Shown piece after piece: positions 26,019 through 34,829 of a stretch of DNA of 54,344 nucleotides (position 1 is the stretch's first letter; each line of letters opens with the position of its first letter). A model generated the notes under the pieces. The model made no database searches. It was given only the letters and a program-made list of their open reading frames with translations, and was not told the DNA's origin. This stretch comes from an uncultured Acetatifactor sp. (GTDB lineage: Bacteria > Bacillota > Clostridia > Lachnospirales > Lachnospiraceae), in assembly GCA_910586515.1 (NCBI GenBank), contig CAJUGL010000020.1:1-54344 (forward strand), written 5' to 3'. The position numbers were made by a program, and so were the translations under genes.

Positions 26019-28259
26019 ATGGACGACAGCAGAATTATCAAAACCGAATACTCCGAGGAGATGCAGAAATCCTTTATCGACTATGCCATGAGTGTAATTA
26101 TAGCCAGAGCTCTGCCCGATATTCGGGACGGCTTAAAACCCGTACAGAGACGTACTTTATATGATATGTACGAGCTGGGCATCCGCTATGACAGGCCTTA
26201 CCGGAAAAGCGCCCGTATTGTAGGCGATACCATGGGTAAATATCATCCCCACGGAGACTCTTCCATATATGACGCATTGGTAGTCATGACCCAGGAGTTC
26301 AAAAGAGGTCTGCCTCTGGTGGACGGCCATGGAAATTTCGGCAATATTGAGGGAGACGGCGCAGCGGCCATGCGATATACGGAAGCCAGACTTGCCCGGG
26401 TGACACAGGAGGCTTTTCTGGGTGATCTGGACAAGGATGTGGTGGATTTCGTTCCGAATTTTGATGAAACGGAAAAGGAGCCTTCTGTTCTGCCGGTGAA
26501 GATTCCCAATTTTCTGGTAAACGGTTCCGAAGGCATCGCTGTGGGCATGGCTACCAGCACTCCTCCTCACAATCTGGGAGAAGTCATCGACGCCATGAAG
26601 GCGTACATGCAGAATGAGTCCATCACTGTCGGAGAACTGATGCGTTATCTGAAGGGACCGGATTTTCCCACAGGAGGCATTATTACCAACAAGGATGATC
26701 TTCTGAATATCTACGAGACGGGAACGGGCAAGGTCAAAGTCAGAGGTAAGGTGGAATACGAGAAACAAAAAAACGGCAAGATCAATGTGGTGATCACGGA
26801 AATTCCCTATCCCATGATCGGCATGAACATATCCAAATTCCTTTCTGATGTGGCCGGATTGGTAGAGGCAAAGAAAACCATGGATGTGACTGATATATCC
26901 AATCAGTCCTCCAAGGAGGGCATTCGTATCGTGATTGAGCTGCGGAAGGATGCGGATGCGGAGAATTTTGTCAATCTTCTCTATAAAAAAACAAGGCTTG
27001 AGGATACCTTTGGCGTCAACATGCTGGCCATAAGCGAAGGCAGGCCGGAAGTTATGGGGCTGAAGGCTATACTGAAGGCTTCTGTAGATTTCCAGTTTCA
27101 GGTTGCCACCAGAAAGTACACAAACCTGCTGGCAAAAGAACTGGAGCGAAAAGAGATACAGGAAGGTCTGATCAAGGCCTGCAATGTGATAGATCTGATC
27201 ATCGAAATCCTTCGGGGCTCAAAGGACAGAGCCATGGCTAAGGCCTGTCTGGTTGAGGGAAAGACTGCCGGCATCAAGTTTAAGTCCAAAGAATCCAAGA
27301 TTATGGCAGAACAGCTGACGTTTTCCGAAAAGCAGGCCAATGCTATTCTGGAGATGCGGCTGTACAAGCTGATCGGACTGGAAATCGAGGCGCTGATCAA
27401 AGAGCACGAGGATACCATGGCCAATATCTACCGTTATGAGGATATTCTGGACAGAAGGGATTCCATGGCGCAGGTCATCATCAACGAGCTGGACGGCTAC
27501 AAGAAAGCTTATGCGAGGAAACGAAGAACAGTAATCGAAAATGCGCAGGAGGCAGTCTATAAGGAACGGGAAATGGAGGAAACTGAGCTGATCTTCCTGA
27601 TGGACCGTTTCGGATACGCAAAAACCATCGATTTGCCTGCCTATGAACGGAACAGGGAAGCTGCAGATGCGGAAAACCGCTTTGTCTTCTCCTGTAAGAA
27701 CACGGGTAAGGTGTGCCTGTTCACCTCATCCGGCCAGCTGCACACCATCAAGGTAATGGATCTGCCCTATGGTAAGTTCCGGGATAAAGGTATTCCCATT
27801 GACAATATCAGCAACTACAATTCGGAAAAAGAAGATATTGTGTTTATTACCAGCCAGACGGAGCTGAACCTGCGGCAGGTAATCTTTGTCACGGCTCAGT
27901 CCATGGTGAAGCTGGTGAGCGGCGGTGAGTTTGATGTTTCCAAGCGCACGGTTGCCGCCACCAAGCTTGGCGAAGACGATAAGGTGGTCAATGTAACTCC
28001 CCTTGCGGAGCAGAGGAATATTATCCTTCAGACGAAGGACGGCTATTTCCTGAAGTTCGATATAGAAGAGATTCCGGAAAAGAAAAAGGCGGCATTGGGT
28101 GTGCGGGGCATGAAGCTTGGGGTTGGAGACATTGTGGAAAATGTTCACTATATACAAAGCGGAGTAGAAACCGCCGTCGAATACAAGGGAAAGACGATTC
28201 TTTTAAGTAATATGAAATCCGGAAAACGGGACGGAAAGGGAACGAAGATAAGAGTATAA
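26019..28259 (+). CDS. parC: Type IIA topoisomerase subunit A, ParC-like
   Basis: A 746-residue protein with the breakage-reunion domain: ARALPDIRDGLKPVQRR, the resistance-determining region HPHGDSSIYDALVVM (Ser81 and Asp85 at the usual positions) and catalytic Tyr120 in AAAMRYTEARL. The C-terminal beta-pinwheel is short, and no canonical GyrA box (QRRGGKG) is seen. Length and the missing box favour topoisomerase IV over gyrase. The partner B subunit is at 8330, separated by the accessory block. It starts at ATG 26019 with GGGAAGG upstream. The Ser/Asp pair suggests no quinolone-resistance substitution at those sites. Confidence 0.85.
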   Translation: MDDSRIIKTEYSEEMQKSFIDYAMSVIIARALPDIRDGLKPVQRRTLYDMYELGIRYDRPYRKSARIVGDTMGKYHPHGDSSIYDALVVMTQEFKRGLPLVDGHGNFGNIEGDGAAAMRYTEARLARVTQEAFLGDLDKDVVDFVPNFDETEKEPSVLPVKIPNFLVNGSEGIAVGMATSTPPHNLGEVIDAMKAYMQNESITVGELMRYLKGPDFPTGGIITNKDDLLNIYETGTGKVKVRGKVEYEKQKNGKINVVITEIPYPMIGMNISKFLSDVAGLVEAKKTMDVTDISNQSSKEGIRIVIELRKDADAENFVNLLYKKTRLEDTFGVNMLAISEGRPEVMGLKAILKASVDFQFQVATRKYTNLLAKELERKEIQEGLIKACNVIDLIIEILRGSKDRAMAKACLVEGKTAGIKFKSKESKIMAEQLTFSEKQANAILEMRLYKLIGLEIEALIKEHEDTMANIYRYEDILDRRDSMAQVIINELDGYKKAYARKRRTVIENAQEAVYKEREMEETELIFLMDRFGYAKTIDLPAYERNREAADAENRFVFSCKNTGKVCLFTSSGQLHTIKVMDLPYGKFRDKGIPIDNISNYNSEKEDIVFITSQTELNLRQVIFVTAQSMVKLVSGGEFDVSKRTVAATKLGEDDKVVNVTPLAEQRNIILQTKDGYFLKFDIEEIPEKKKAALGVRGMKLGVGDIVENVHYIQSGVETAVEYKGKTILLSNMKSGKRDGKGTKIRV

Positions 28260-28282
28260 TACGGATAGGAGATGACGCATAA

Positions 28283-28852
28283 ATGAGAGTAATCGCAGGA
28301 ACTGCCAGAAGCCTTCCTCTGAAATCACCGCCGGGGATGGAGATAAGGCCTACTACGGATAAGATTAAGGAAACGCTGTTCAATATGCTGCATTGGGATC
28401 TTCCGGGGAGCGTATTTGTGGATTTGTTCAGCGGAAGCGGCGGAATAGGCATTGAGGCATTGAGCAGAGGCGCAAAAAAGGCTTATTTTGTGGACAATTC
28501 TCCGAAAGCTGTCTCCTGTATTCAGCAAAATCTGACTTTTACGAAGATGGCGGACCGCGCCGTAGTTCTGCGCCAGGATGCCTGCAGCGCAATGGAGTGG
28601 ATCCGGTCCGCCTGCAGAGAGGAACCGATTGATTTTCTCTTTATGGACCCGCCTTACGACGAGGGGCAGGAGCGGGATGTGCTCGCCGTTCTCAGGAATA
28701 TATCCTGTATAACGGAGGAGTCTCTGATTATTGTGGAGGCATCCCGAAAGACGAATTTTTCTTATACGGAAGAGATGGGATTTTATCCGGTGAAAGAAAA
28801 GTGTTACAAGACAAATAAGCATGTGTTTTTCAAGAAGAGGATTTCCCTATGA
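28283..28852 (+). CDS. rsmD: 16S rRNA (guanine(966)-N2)-methyltransferase
   Basis: A 189-residue SAM-dependent methyltransferase. MRVIAGTARSLPLKSPPG is the characteristic RsmD start, followed by RPTTDKIKETLFNML, the SAM-binding loop VDLFSGSGGIGIEALSRGA, and the catalytic motif DPPYDEG. RsmD modifies G966 of 16S rRNA in the small subunit. Its stop codon overlaps the start of coaD (ATGA), a very common gene pair. Confidence 0.96.
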   Translation: MRVIAGTARSLPLKSPPGMEIRPTTDKIKETLFNMLHWDLPGSVFVDLFSGSGGIGIEALSRGAKKAYFVDNSPKAVSCIQQNLTFTKMADRAVVLRQDACSAMEWIRSACREEPIDFLFMDPPYDEGQERDVLAVLRNISCITEESLIIVEASRKTNFSYTEEMGFYPVKEKCYKTNKHVFFKKRISL

Positions 28853-29358
28853 AACGTGCAGTTTATCCCGGAAGTTTTGATCCGGTTACTTATGGTCATC
28901 TTGACGTAATCAGACGTGCGTCTGAAATGTTTGACGTACTGATCGTCAGTGTACTGAACAATAAAATGAAAAATCCCCTGTTTTCGGTGGAGGAGCGCGT
29001 CAGAATCCTGAAGGAGGCCACAAAGAATATTTCCAATGTGCAAGTGGACAGTTTTTCGGGACTTTTGATCAACTATGCCGCGGAGAACAATATCCATGTG
29101 GCGGTAAGGGGGCTGCGGGCTATCACGGATTTCGAGTACGAACTCCAGATCGCCCAGACTAACCGTAAGCTGTCCGGAGGCGAGCTGGATACGGTATTTC
29201 TCACCACAAGCCTGGAATATGCTTATCTGAGTTCCTCCAGTGTAAAAGAGATCGCCAGTTTCGGCGGAAATATCAGCGAATGTGTTCCTGACTTTGTGGC
29301 GGCGCTGATGACGGAAAAATATCGGAAGAGGGGTGGTGTATATGAGCAGCAGGATTGA
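28849..29358 (+). CDS. coaD: Pantetheine-phosphate adenylyltransferase
   Basis: A 169-residue CoaD of normal length, with PGSFDPVTYGHLDVIRRA (the T/H-x-G-H nucleotidyltransferase motif), VAVRGLRAITDFEYELQIA and SSSVKEIASFGG near the end. It transfers AMP from ATP to phosphopantetheine in coenzyme A synthesis. It overlaps rsmD by four bases and the following gene by 17 bases, so the three are cotranscribed. Confidence 0.97.
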   Translation: MKRAVYPGSFDPVTYGHLDVIRRASEMFDVLIVSVLNNKMKNPLFSVEERVRILKEATKNISNVQVDSFSGLLINYAAENNIHVAVRGLRAITDFEYELQIAQTNRKLSGGELDTVFLTTSLEYAYLSSSSVKEIASFGGNISECVPDFVAALMTEKYRKRGGVYEQQD

Positions 29359-29941
29359 GCAGTTAATAGACGAATTAGAAGAGTATATTGAGAGCTGTAA
29401 ACCAAAGTTTATGTCCAATTCTGAGATTATTGTTAATAAAGACGAGATTGACGAATTGCTCAGAGAACTGCGCATGCGGACTCCCGATGAGATCAGGCGG
29501 TATCAGAAGATAATCAACAACAAGGAGGCTATTCTGAATGACGCCCGGGCCAAGGCAAAGACTTTAATCGAAGAGGCTACGGTACATACAAACGAACTGA
29601 TCAGCGAACATGAAATTATGCAGCAAGCCTACGCGCAGGCTAACGGTATTATCGCCACAGCAGCCAGACAGGCTCAGGAGATTCTGGACAAGGCTACCAC
29701 GGAGGCCAATGAACTGCGCACGCAGGCATCCCGTTATACGGAGGAACGGCTGGCGGAGATGGAATCCATCGTTCTGTCCGCTATTCAGACTTCCAGCGCA
29801 CATTATGAAAGTCTGCTGGGGTCACTGGGACAGTATCGCGATTTGATTCAATCCAATATCCGGGCCCTGCATCCGGCGGAGATTCTGGAAGAGCTGCCTT
29901 TGGATGTTCATGACAGTGAAGAAGAACTGGGAGTGCTGTAG
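29342..29941 (+). CDS. Coiled-coil protein, 199 aa (ATPase B/H-subunit-like)
   Basis: An almost entirely helical, charged protein beginning MSSRIEQLIDELEEYIESC. Long Ala/Glu-rich coiled-coil segments (NDARAKAKTLIEEATVHTNE, ARQAQEILDKATTEANELRT) resemble V/F-type ATPase stator subunits. There is no membrane anchor. The family accompanies coaD in Lachnospiraceae-type gene orders, and its function is not established. I chose ATG 29342, behind GAGGGGTGG; two in-frame GTG codons just upstream are alternatives. The gene overlaps the end of coaD. Confidence 0.8.
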   Translation: MSSRIEQLIDELEEYIESCKPKFMSNSEIIVNKDEIDELLRELRMRTPDEIRRYQKIINNKEAILNDARAKAKTLIEEATVHTNELISEHEIMQQAYAQANGIIATAARQAQEILDKATTEANELRTQASRYTEERLAEMESIVLSAIQTSSAHYESLLGSLGQYRDLIQSNIRALHPAEILEELPLDVHDSEEELGVL

Positions 29942-30026
29942 AAAATACTGAAGATAAGAACCGGTTTTCGAAAGGGAGCTGGTTCTTTCCTGTATGTTAA
30001 TCTATATGTTCCTGTGGAGGAGTTGT

Positions 30027-31352
30027 TTGAGAAAGACATTTTTGCGAAGATTACTGATTTTATTCCTATTAACACTGCCTTTTTATCTCTCTTTTCCGGA
30101 ATACGCGGAAGCGGCGCCGAGACTGCAGGATTCGGGAGCCAGGACAGTTATCGTAATCGATCCGGGCCATGGCGGTGAAAACCGGGGAACCATTGCCGGC
30201 GAACATGAAGAAAAGCTGATGACAATGACGACAGCCCTGGCCATGTATGAAGAGCTTTTGCTGTATGACAATGTGGAGGTGTATCTGACCCGCAGCGAGG
30301 ATACAGATATAACCTTGGCAGACCGGGCAGAGTTCGCCAAGTCGGTGGAAGCGGATTTTCTGTTCAGCATTCATTATAATGCTTCCGAAAATCATGAGCT
30401 TTACGGTTCCGAAGTATGGGTATCTTCACTTTCCCCCTATAACGGATACGGATATCAGTTCGGCTATGAATTCCTTTCGGAAATGAAGGAATGGGGGCTG
30501 CTGGTCAGAGGGGTCAAGACCAGGCTGGGGACAAAGGGAGATTATTACGGCATTATCCGCGAATCGGTGAATAGGGATATACCGGCGGTTATTATAGAGC
30601 ATTGTCATGTTGACGAGGCGCATGATGCCGGATTTTGTGATTCCGACGAAAAGCTGAAAGAGTTTGGCCGGGCAGATGCCCTGGCAGTGGCAAAGTATTT
30701 CGGTCTGAAGAGTGCCGTGCTGGGTACAGATTATTCCGGTTATCAGCTGGCGGATCCGACGGCAGGCACAAAGGCCACACTGGCGGACAGTACGGAACCG
30801 GACATATGTCAGATAGAGTTTCAGGATGCAGATGTCCCAAACGGCTCCTTGAGCCTGACCGTTTCGGGCGCCGATTACGATACCGCTCTCCTGTATTACA
30901 GCTACAGCCTGGACGGAGGCCGAACCTACAGCAGCCGGGAGCCATGGCCGGAAAGCGACGCTTTGACAGGAGAGTACGCGGATACCTTTACCCTGAATCT
31001 ATCCGTTCCTCCCGGCACGAAGCCGGAGGTGATCCTTCGGGCATACAATATGTACGATTTGTACAGGGAGAGCAATTGTTGGGTAAGCGAACAGATTTTC
31101 CCCTCCACGCCTCCCAGGGAAGCCATTTCCACAGAGAAGCCGGTTTCCGAAGAGCTTACAGTGATTCCCGTAGGAGGAAATACCGTGGAAGAGAATCCGG
31201 GGACCTTTCTTTTTCTGCTGTATTGTCTGGCCGGGGCTCTGGGGCTGCTGCTCTTCATGTTTCTCTTCGGATATCTTTCCCTGAGAAGACGCAGAAAGCG
31301 GCGGCTTCAGCGCAGGAAGGAAGCCGGCAGCATCTGGAACCAGCAGAAATAA
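30027..31352 (+). CDS. N-acetylmuramoyl-L-alanine amidase, membrane-anchored
   Basis: An Amidase_3 enzyme that cleaves the bond between MurNAc and the peptide stem. TTG 30027 is favoured because GGAGGAG lies just upstream and gives a clean signal peptide (MRKTFLRRLLILFLLTLPFY, then EYAEA); ATG 29994 has no good site. The zinc and catalytic residues are present: His in IDPGHGGENRG, Glu in GEHEEKL, His in FSIHYNASENHE and Glu in VIIEHCHVDEA. A beta-rich region and a C-terminal membrane helix (FLFLLYCLAGALGLLLFMFL) with a basic tail (LRRRRKRRLQRRK) suggest the enzyme stays anchored outside the membrane. The 3' end overlaps ylbJ. Confidence 0.9.
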   Translation: MRKTFLRRLLILFLLTLPFYLSFPEYAEAAPRLQDSGARTVIVIDPGHGGENRGTIAGEHEEKLMTMTTALAMYEELLLYDNVEVYLTRSEDTDITLADRAEFAKSVEADFLFSIHYNASENHELYGSEVWVSSLSPYNGYGYQFGYEFLSEMKEWGLLVRGVKTRLGTKGDYYGIIRESVNRDIPAVIIEHCHVDEAHDAGFCDSDEKLKEFGRADALAVAKYFGLKSAVLGTDYSGYQLADPTAGTKATLADSTEPDICQIEFQDADVPNGSLSLTVSGADYDTALLYYSYSLDGGRTYSSREPWPESDALTGEYADTFTLNLSVPPGTKPEVILRAYNMYDLYRESNCWVSEQIFPSTPPREAISTEKPVSEELTVIPVGGNTVEENPGTFLFLLYCLAGALGLLLFMFLFGYLSLRRRRKRRLQRRKEAGSIWNQQK

Positions 31353-32272
31353 AAAAGGCAGTTTAGCGCCGTCAGCATAAGTTTGTGCTGAATATAGCGA
31401 CCTATAGACAGACCGGATTCGCCTATACAGCTGTAAGTTTGGGCGATGCAGCACAGCCCTCCGAAAGAGAGCGCCAGCAGACTGTAAAGCGGCTGCGAAT
31501 TTCCGACGAATTTCAACCCGCCTGTTATTTCCAGCAGAGGGGAAAGTAACTTCATCGGACGCCCCAGCAGGATATGAGGAATCAGGTTCAGAAGATTATA
31601 GAGTATCATGTAGCCTCCCAGAGACAGTATCCCCCAAACGGCGGAGTGAATAGCATCGTCGGTTTCGGCCAGCAACCGCTTCCCCAGGGATTCGGACCTG
31701 TCCTGTTCATTTCGCGGCATTGTGCAGTCTTCTTCACAGCTTACCAGGGCTGCAGAATGTCTATGCTGAGGAGCGGGCACATCCCGAAAGAGGGTAAAAC
31801 GCAGCGCGAGTCCATAGAGCAGAGGAATTCCGTACATACCGAATAAATAGGGGAATACCAGCTGCCTTTCCAGCAGAGGAAGCGCAAAGCTGCAGAAATA
31901 CACAGGACCGATATTGTTGCAGAAGGACAGAAGATACTCCGCTTCCCGTTTTGTGATCATCTGCCTTGTATAGAGATCCCCGACCACTCTGGCTCCCATG
32001 GGAAAGCCGCACAGAAAACCGATGAGCATGGCGTAGCAGACATTTTTCCGAACTCTGTATACGGGCATGACCGCAGGATAGATGAGCATGGCCGCTTTAT
32101 CCGTCAGTTTCAGGCGAATCATGATACCGGATATAATCATAAACGGCAGAAGAGAGGGGATCATATTGCGAAACCAAAGATCAAGAGCCATGCCGGCGTA
32201 TTCAAGACTGAGCCGGGAATGGGTCAGAATACAGCCGGACAGCAGCAGGAACAGAAAAGTCAGCAGCTTCAT
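31307..32272 (-). CDS. ylbJ: Sporulation integral membrane protein YlbJ
   Basis: A 321-residue membrane protein from ATG 32272, behind AAAGGAA; an upstream in-frame ATG at 32305 lacks a better site. Multiple helices with MIPSLLPFMIISGIMIRLKL and GFLCGFPMGARVVGDLYTR match the YlbJ nucleoside-recognition-type fold. In Bacillus ylbJ is expressed in the mother cell and needed for spore cortex formation. The gene is convergent with the amidase and overlaps it by 46 bases. The coaD-coiled coil-ylbJ neighbourhood is typical of Lachnospiraceae. Confidence 0.9.
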   Translation of the reverse strand: MKLLTFLFLLLSGCILTHSRLSLEYAGMALDLWFRNMIPSLLPFMIISGIMIRLKLTDKAAMLIYPAVMPVYRVRKNVCYAMLIGFLCGFPMGARVVGDLYTRQMITKREAEYLLSFCNNIGPVYFCSFALPLLERQLVFPYLFGMYGIPLLYGLALRFTLFRDVPAPQHRHSAALVSCEEDCTMPRNEQDRSESLGKRLLAETDDAIHSAVWGILSLGGYMILYNLLNLIPHILLGRPMKLLSPLLEITGGLKFVGNSQPLYSLLALSFGGLCCIAQTYSCIGESGLSIGRYIQHKLMLTALNCLFYFCWFQMLPASFLR

Positions 32273-32379
32273 GGATATGTTCCTTTCCCGCAACGCTTTC
32301 TTCACAATATATGTCCGTCCTTAATCGGTCATGCATAAAAAGTTACGGACCTGTGGGAAATGCATGACGGCAGACTGAG

Positions 32380-32520
32380 AAATTGAAACAGCAGTAATAA
32401 ATTGGAAAAGCACGAACAAACCGAAACAGCACTGGTAAATTGAAACAGCACTAACAAACTGAAAAAGCACTGATAAATTGAAACAGCACGAATAACACGA
32501 ATAAATTGAAAGGAACAGGA
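32380..32520 (+). repeat. Tandem repeat of a 19-bp unit upstream of the RsuA-type gene
   Basis: Six consecutive 19-bp units (32380-32493) near the consensus AAATTGAAACAGCACTAAC, then a 9-bp partial unit and a seventh partial unit (32503-32519) that runs into the Shine-Dalgarno sequence of the gene at 32522. Units differ at a few positions, so the array is not newly formed. There are no spacers, so it is not a CRISPR. Confidence 0.9.
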
Positions 32521-32521
32521 T

Positions 32522-33223
32522 ATGCGTCTTGACAGATTTCTCTGTGAAATGAATGTGGGGAGCAGAAGCCAGGTAAAGGCCTTGCTGCGGCAGGGGCTGG
32601 TGACGGTAAACGGTAAGGCGGAAAAAGAGGGAGCCATACAAATCCGCGAGTATTCCGACGATATTCTTTTCCGGGGAAATAAACTGCAATACCAGAGATT
32701 TGTATACTATATGCTGAATAAACCCGAAGGAGTGGTCTCCGCTACGGAGGATAAGACCGCCGTAACGGTGGTATCTTTACTTTCCGGGGAAGGCAGGGAT
32801 GATCTATTTCCAGTGGGCAGGCTGGACAAGGATACCACTGGGCTGCTGCTGCTCACCAATGACGGTGAAACTGCGCACCGTCTGCTTTCTCCGAAGCGGC
32901 ATGTGGACAAAATCTACAGAGTTACCCTGGAGCATCCTCTGGAAAGGCAGGCCGCGGCAATTCTGGAACAGGGAGTGGACATCGGAGATGACAAGCTCAC
33001 TTTGCATGCGCAAGTGTCCGTTCAGGATGACTGCACTATCCTGCTTACCATTCAGGAAGGCAGATATCATCAGGTTAAGCGAATGCTCCAGGCTGTCGGC
33101 AACCGTGTCCTGGCTCTGGAGAGAATTTCCTTCGGCGGACTTGCGCTGGACGAAAAACTGAAGCCGGGGGAGTACAGAACGCTTACTTCTGAGGAAATCG
33201 CATTGCTGGGCATAAGGACATGA
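32522..33223 (+). CDS. 16S/23S rRNA pseudouridine synthase, RsuA/RluB family
   Basis: A 233-residue protein with an N-terminal S4 RNA-binding domain (RLDRFLCEMNVGSRSQVKAL, VNGKAEKEG) and the RsuA-type catalytic core: YYMLNKPEGVVSA, FPVGRLDKDTTGLLLLTNDG with the catalytic Asp in GRLD, and ITQEGRYHQVKRML-type ending. It isomerises one uridine in rRNA. The length fits RsuA (16S position 516) better than RluB, but the target cannot be fixed from sequence alone. ATG 32522 follows AAAGGAACAGG, which is itself part of the tandem repeat. Confidence 0.93.
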   Translation: MRLDRFLCEMNVGSRSQVKALLRQGLVTVNGKAEKEGAIQIREYSDDILFRGNKLQYQRFVYYMLNKPEGVVSATEDKTAVTVVSLLSGEGRDDLFPVGRLDKDTTGLLLLTNDGETAHRLLSPKRHVDKIYRVTLEHPLERQAAAILEQGVDIGDDKLTLHAQVSVQDDCTILLTIQEGRYHQVKRMLQAVGNRVLALERISFGGLALDEKLKPGEYRTLTSEEIALLGIRT

Positions 33224-33298
33224 CCGGCGGGGGCTGCCTGCTGAAGGCTTTAGGCAATGGGGCACCGGTAACCGGATTACATACGAGGAGGAACAAAA

Positions 33299-33958
33299 AT
33301 GCACGAGATGCTTCGGGACATTGATGCCGTAATTTTTGATATGGACGGTTCGCTGGTAGATTCCATGTGGATGTGGAGAGCCATTGACATAGCGTATCTG
33401 GGAAAATTCGGAATTTCACTGCCGGAAAATCTGCAGTCAGAGATAGAGGGAATGAGCTTTGGAGAAACCGCCGTCTATTTTAAAGAACATTTTCCCATAC
33501 CGGATTCCCTGGAAGAAATCAAGGCCGACTGGAATCGAATGGCCTGGGATAAATACATGTATGAAGTACCGCTGAAGCAGGGGATTCCGGAATTTCTGGC
33601 CGGGTGCAGCGCAAACGGCATCAAGCTGGGCATTGCTACAAGCAATTCACGGGAACTGGTTGAAAACGTGGCTAAAGTACATCGGCTCAGGGAATACTTT
33701 ACCAGTATCATGACAGGCTGCGATGTGGCTAGGGGAAAGCCCTTTCCCGATATTTATCTGGCTGTGGCAGAGCAGTTGGGCGCCGCGCCCGGCAGATGTC
33801 TTGTATTTGAAGATATCGTTGCGGGAATTCAGGCGGGAAAGAATGCGGGAATGCGGGTCTGTGCTGTGGAGGATTCCTATTCCGCGCAGGATCGGGAAAA
33901 AAAGAAACGTCTGGCAGATTATTACATTGAGGAGTACACAGGATTATTTTCTTATTGA
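33299..33958 (+). CDS. HAD-family phosphatase (beta-phosphoglucomutase-like)
   Basis: A 219-residue HAD hydrolase with all four motifs: FDMDGSLVDS (nucleophile Asp14, acid/base Asp16), GIATSNSR, the Lys of ARGKPFPD, and VFEDIVAGIQAGKNAG. An alpha-helical cap follows motif I. Substrates are probably small sugar phosphates, but none can be named. AGGAGG precedes ATG 33299. The 3' end is duplicated just after the stop codon (see the repeat at 33926). Confidence 0.92.
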   Translation: MHEMLRDIDAVIFDMDGSLVDSMWMWRAIDIAYLGKFGISLPENLQSEIEGMSFGETAVYFKEHFPIPDSLEEIKADWNRMAWDKYMYEVPLKQGIPEFLAGCSANGIKLGIATSNSRELVENVAKVHRLREYFTSIMTGCDVARGKPFPDIYLAVAEQLGAAPGRCLVFEDIVAGIQAGKNAGMRVCAVEDSYSAQDREKKKRLADYYIEEYTGLFSY

Positions 33959-34000
33959 CTCTCTCATTGAAGAATATACGAAATTATTTTCTTATTGACT
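33926..34000 (+). repeat. Duplicated 3' end of the HAD gene
   Basis: Two 35-bp copies, 33926-33960 and 33966-34000, separated by five bases and differing at six positions. The first codes for the end of the HAD protein (IEEYTGLFSY and stop). The second would code for IEEYTKLFSY and stop, in a different frame. Confidence 0.85.
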
Positions 34001-34030
34001 TTCATTTTGATCAGGAGGAACGGGCAGAGC

Positions 34031-34822
34031 ATGAACATCATTATCATAACAGGCGCATCCTCTGGCATAGGCAGAGGGTTTGCCCTGCAGATGGATCGGT
34101 ACTTCGACAATATCGACGAATTCTGGCTGATTGCACGAAATCGAGGGCGGTTGGAGAGGCTGGCCAAAAACCTTTCTCACAATGCGCGGATATTTGCTAT
34201 GGATATCACGGACGGGGAACGGAGAGCCGATCTGGAGGATGCGGTTTTCCGTCATCACGGTGTGGTCCGGATGCTGGTCAACTGTGCCGGATACGGGCTT
34301 ATGGGCAGTTTCGGCGGGCAGGATACAGAGGCAGGCCCGGGGATGATCCGGCTCAACTGCGAAGCCCTGACAGAGATTACCCGCAGGATGCTTCCCTATA
34401 TGCGGCGGGGCAGCAGAATCATTCAGATGGCCTCCGCGGCAGCCTTCCTTCCCCAGCCCGACTTTGCGGTATATGCGGCGACTAAGGCTTATGTCCTTAG
34501 TTTTTCCAGGGCTTTGGGAGAAGAACTGAAGGAGGCAGGCATATATGTGACAAGTGTATGCCCGGGACCGGTGGACACACCCTTTTTTCAGATTGCGGAG
34601 GCCTTCGGCTCAACTTTGGCGGTGAAGAAATATACCATGGTTTCTGCGGACAGAGTGGCGGGTCTTGCGCTGAAAGATTCCTACAGGAAGCGTGCACTGT
34701 CCGTGTGCGGCCTGCCAATGAAGCTTTTCTTCCTGCTGTGCAGAGCAGTTCCTCACCAAGTCATATTCCGGGTGATGGACGAGATAAAGGCAGTACAGAA
34801 AAACGGAACGAGGAAAGGATAA
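34031..34822 (+). CDS. Short-chain dehydrogenase/reductase
   Basis: A 263-residue SDR enzyme. The Rossmann fold has IIIITGASSGIGRGFALQ (cofactor loop TGASSGIG at residues 7-14), the structural NCAGYG and the catalytic Ser and Tyr-x-x-x-Lys (MASAAAFLPQ, YAATKAYV). SVCPGPVDTPFF follows. The substrate is unknown. ATG 34031 lies 12 bases after AGGAGG, a slightly long gap; the in-frame start at 33995 lies in the repeat region and lacks a site. It is followed closely by the next gene and probably cotranscribed. Confidence 0.92.
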   Translation: MNIIIITGASSGIGRGFALQMDRYFDNIDEFWLIARNRGRLERLAKNLSHNARIFAMDITDGERRADLEDAVFRHHGVVRMLVNCAGYGLMGSFGGQDTEAGPGMIRLNCEALTEITRRMLPYMRRGSRIIQMASAAAFLPQPDFAVYAATKAYVLSFSRALGEELKEAGIYVTSVCPGPVDTPFFQIAEAFGSTLAVKKYTMVSADRVAGLALKDSYRKRALSVCGLPMKLFFLLCRAVPHQVIFRVMDEIKAVQKNGTRKG

Positions 34823-34829
34823 CAGGGAC

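Noticed and set aside
8330..28259. DNA gyrase instead of topoisomerase IV
   Set aside because: Not fully excluded. The short C-terminal part and absence of a clear GyrA box, and the location away from dnaA-recF type genes, favour ParE/ParC.
32380..32520. CRISPR array
   Set aside because: The 19-bp units follow each other directly without unique spacers, and there are no cas genes nearby.
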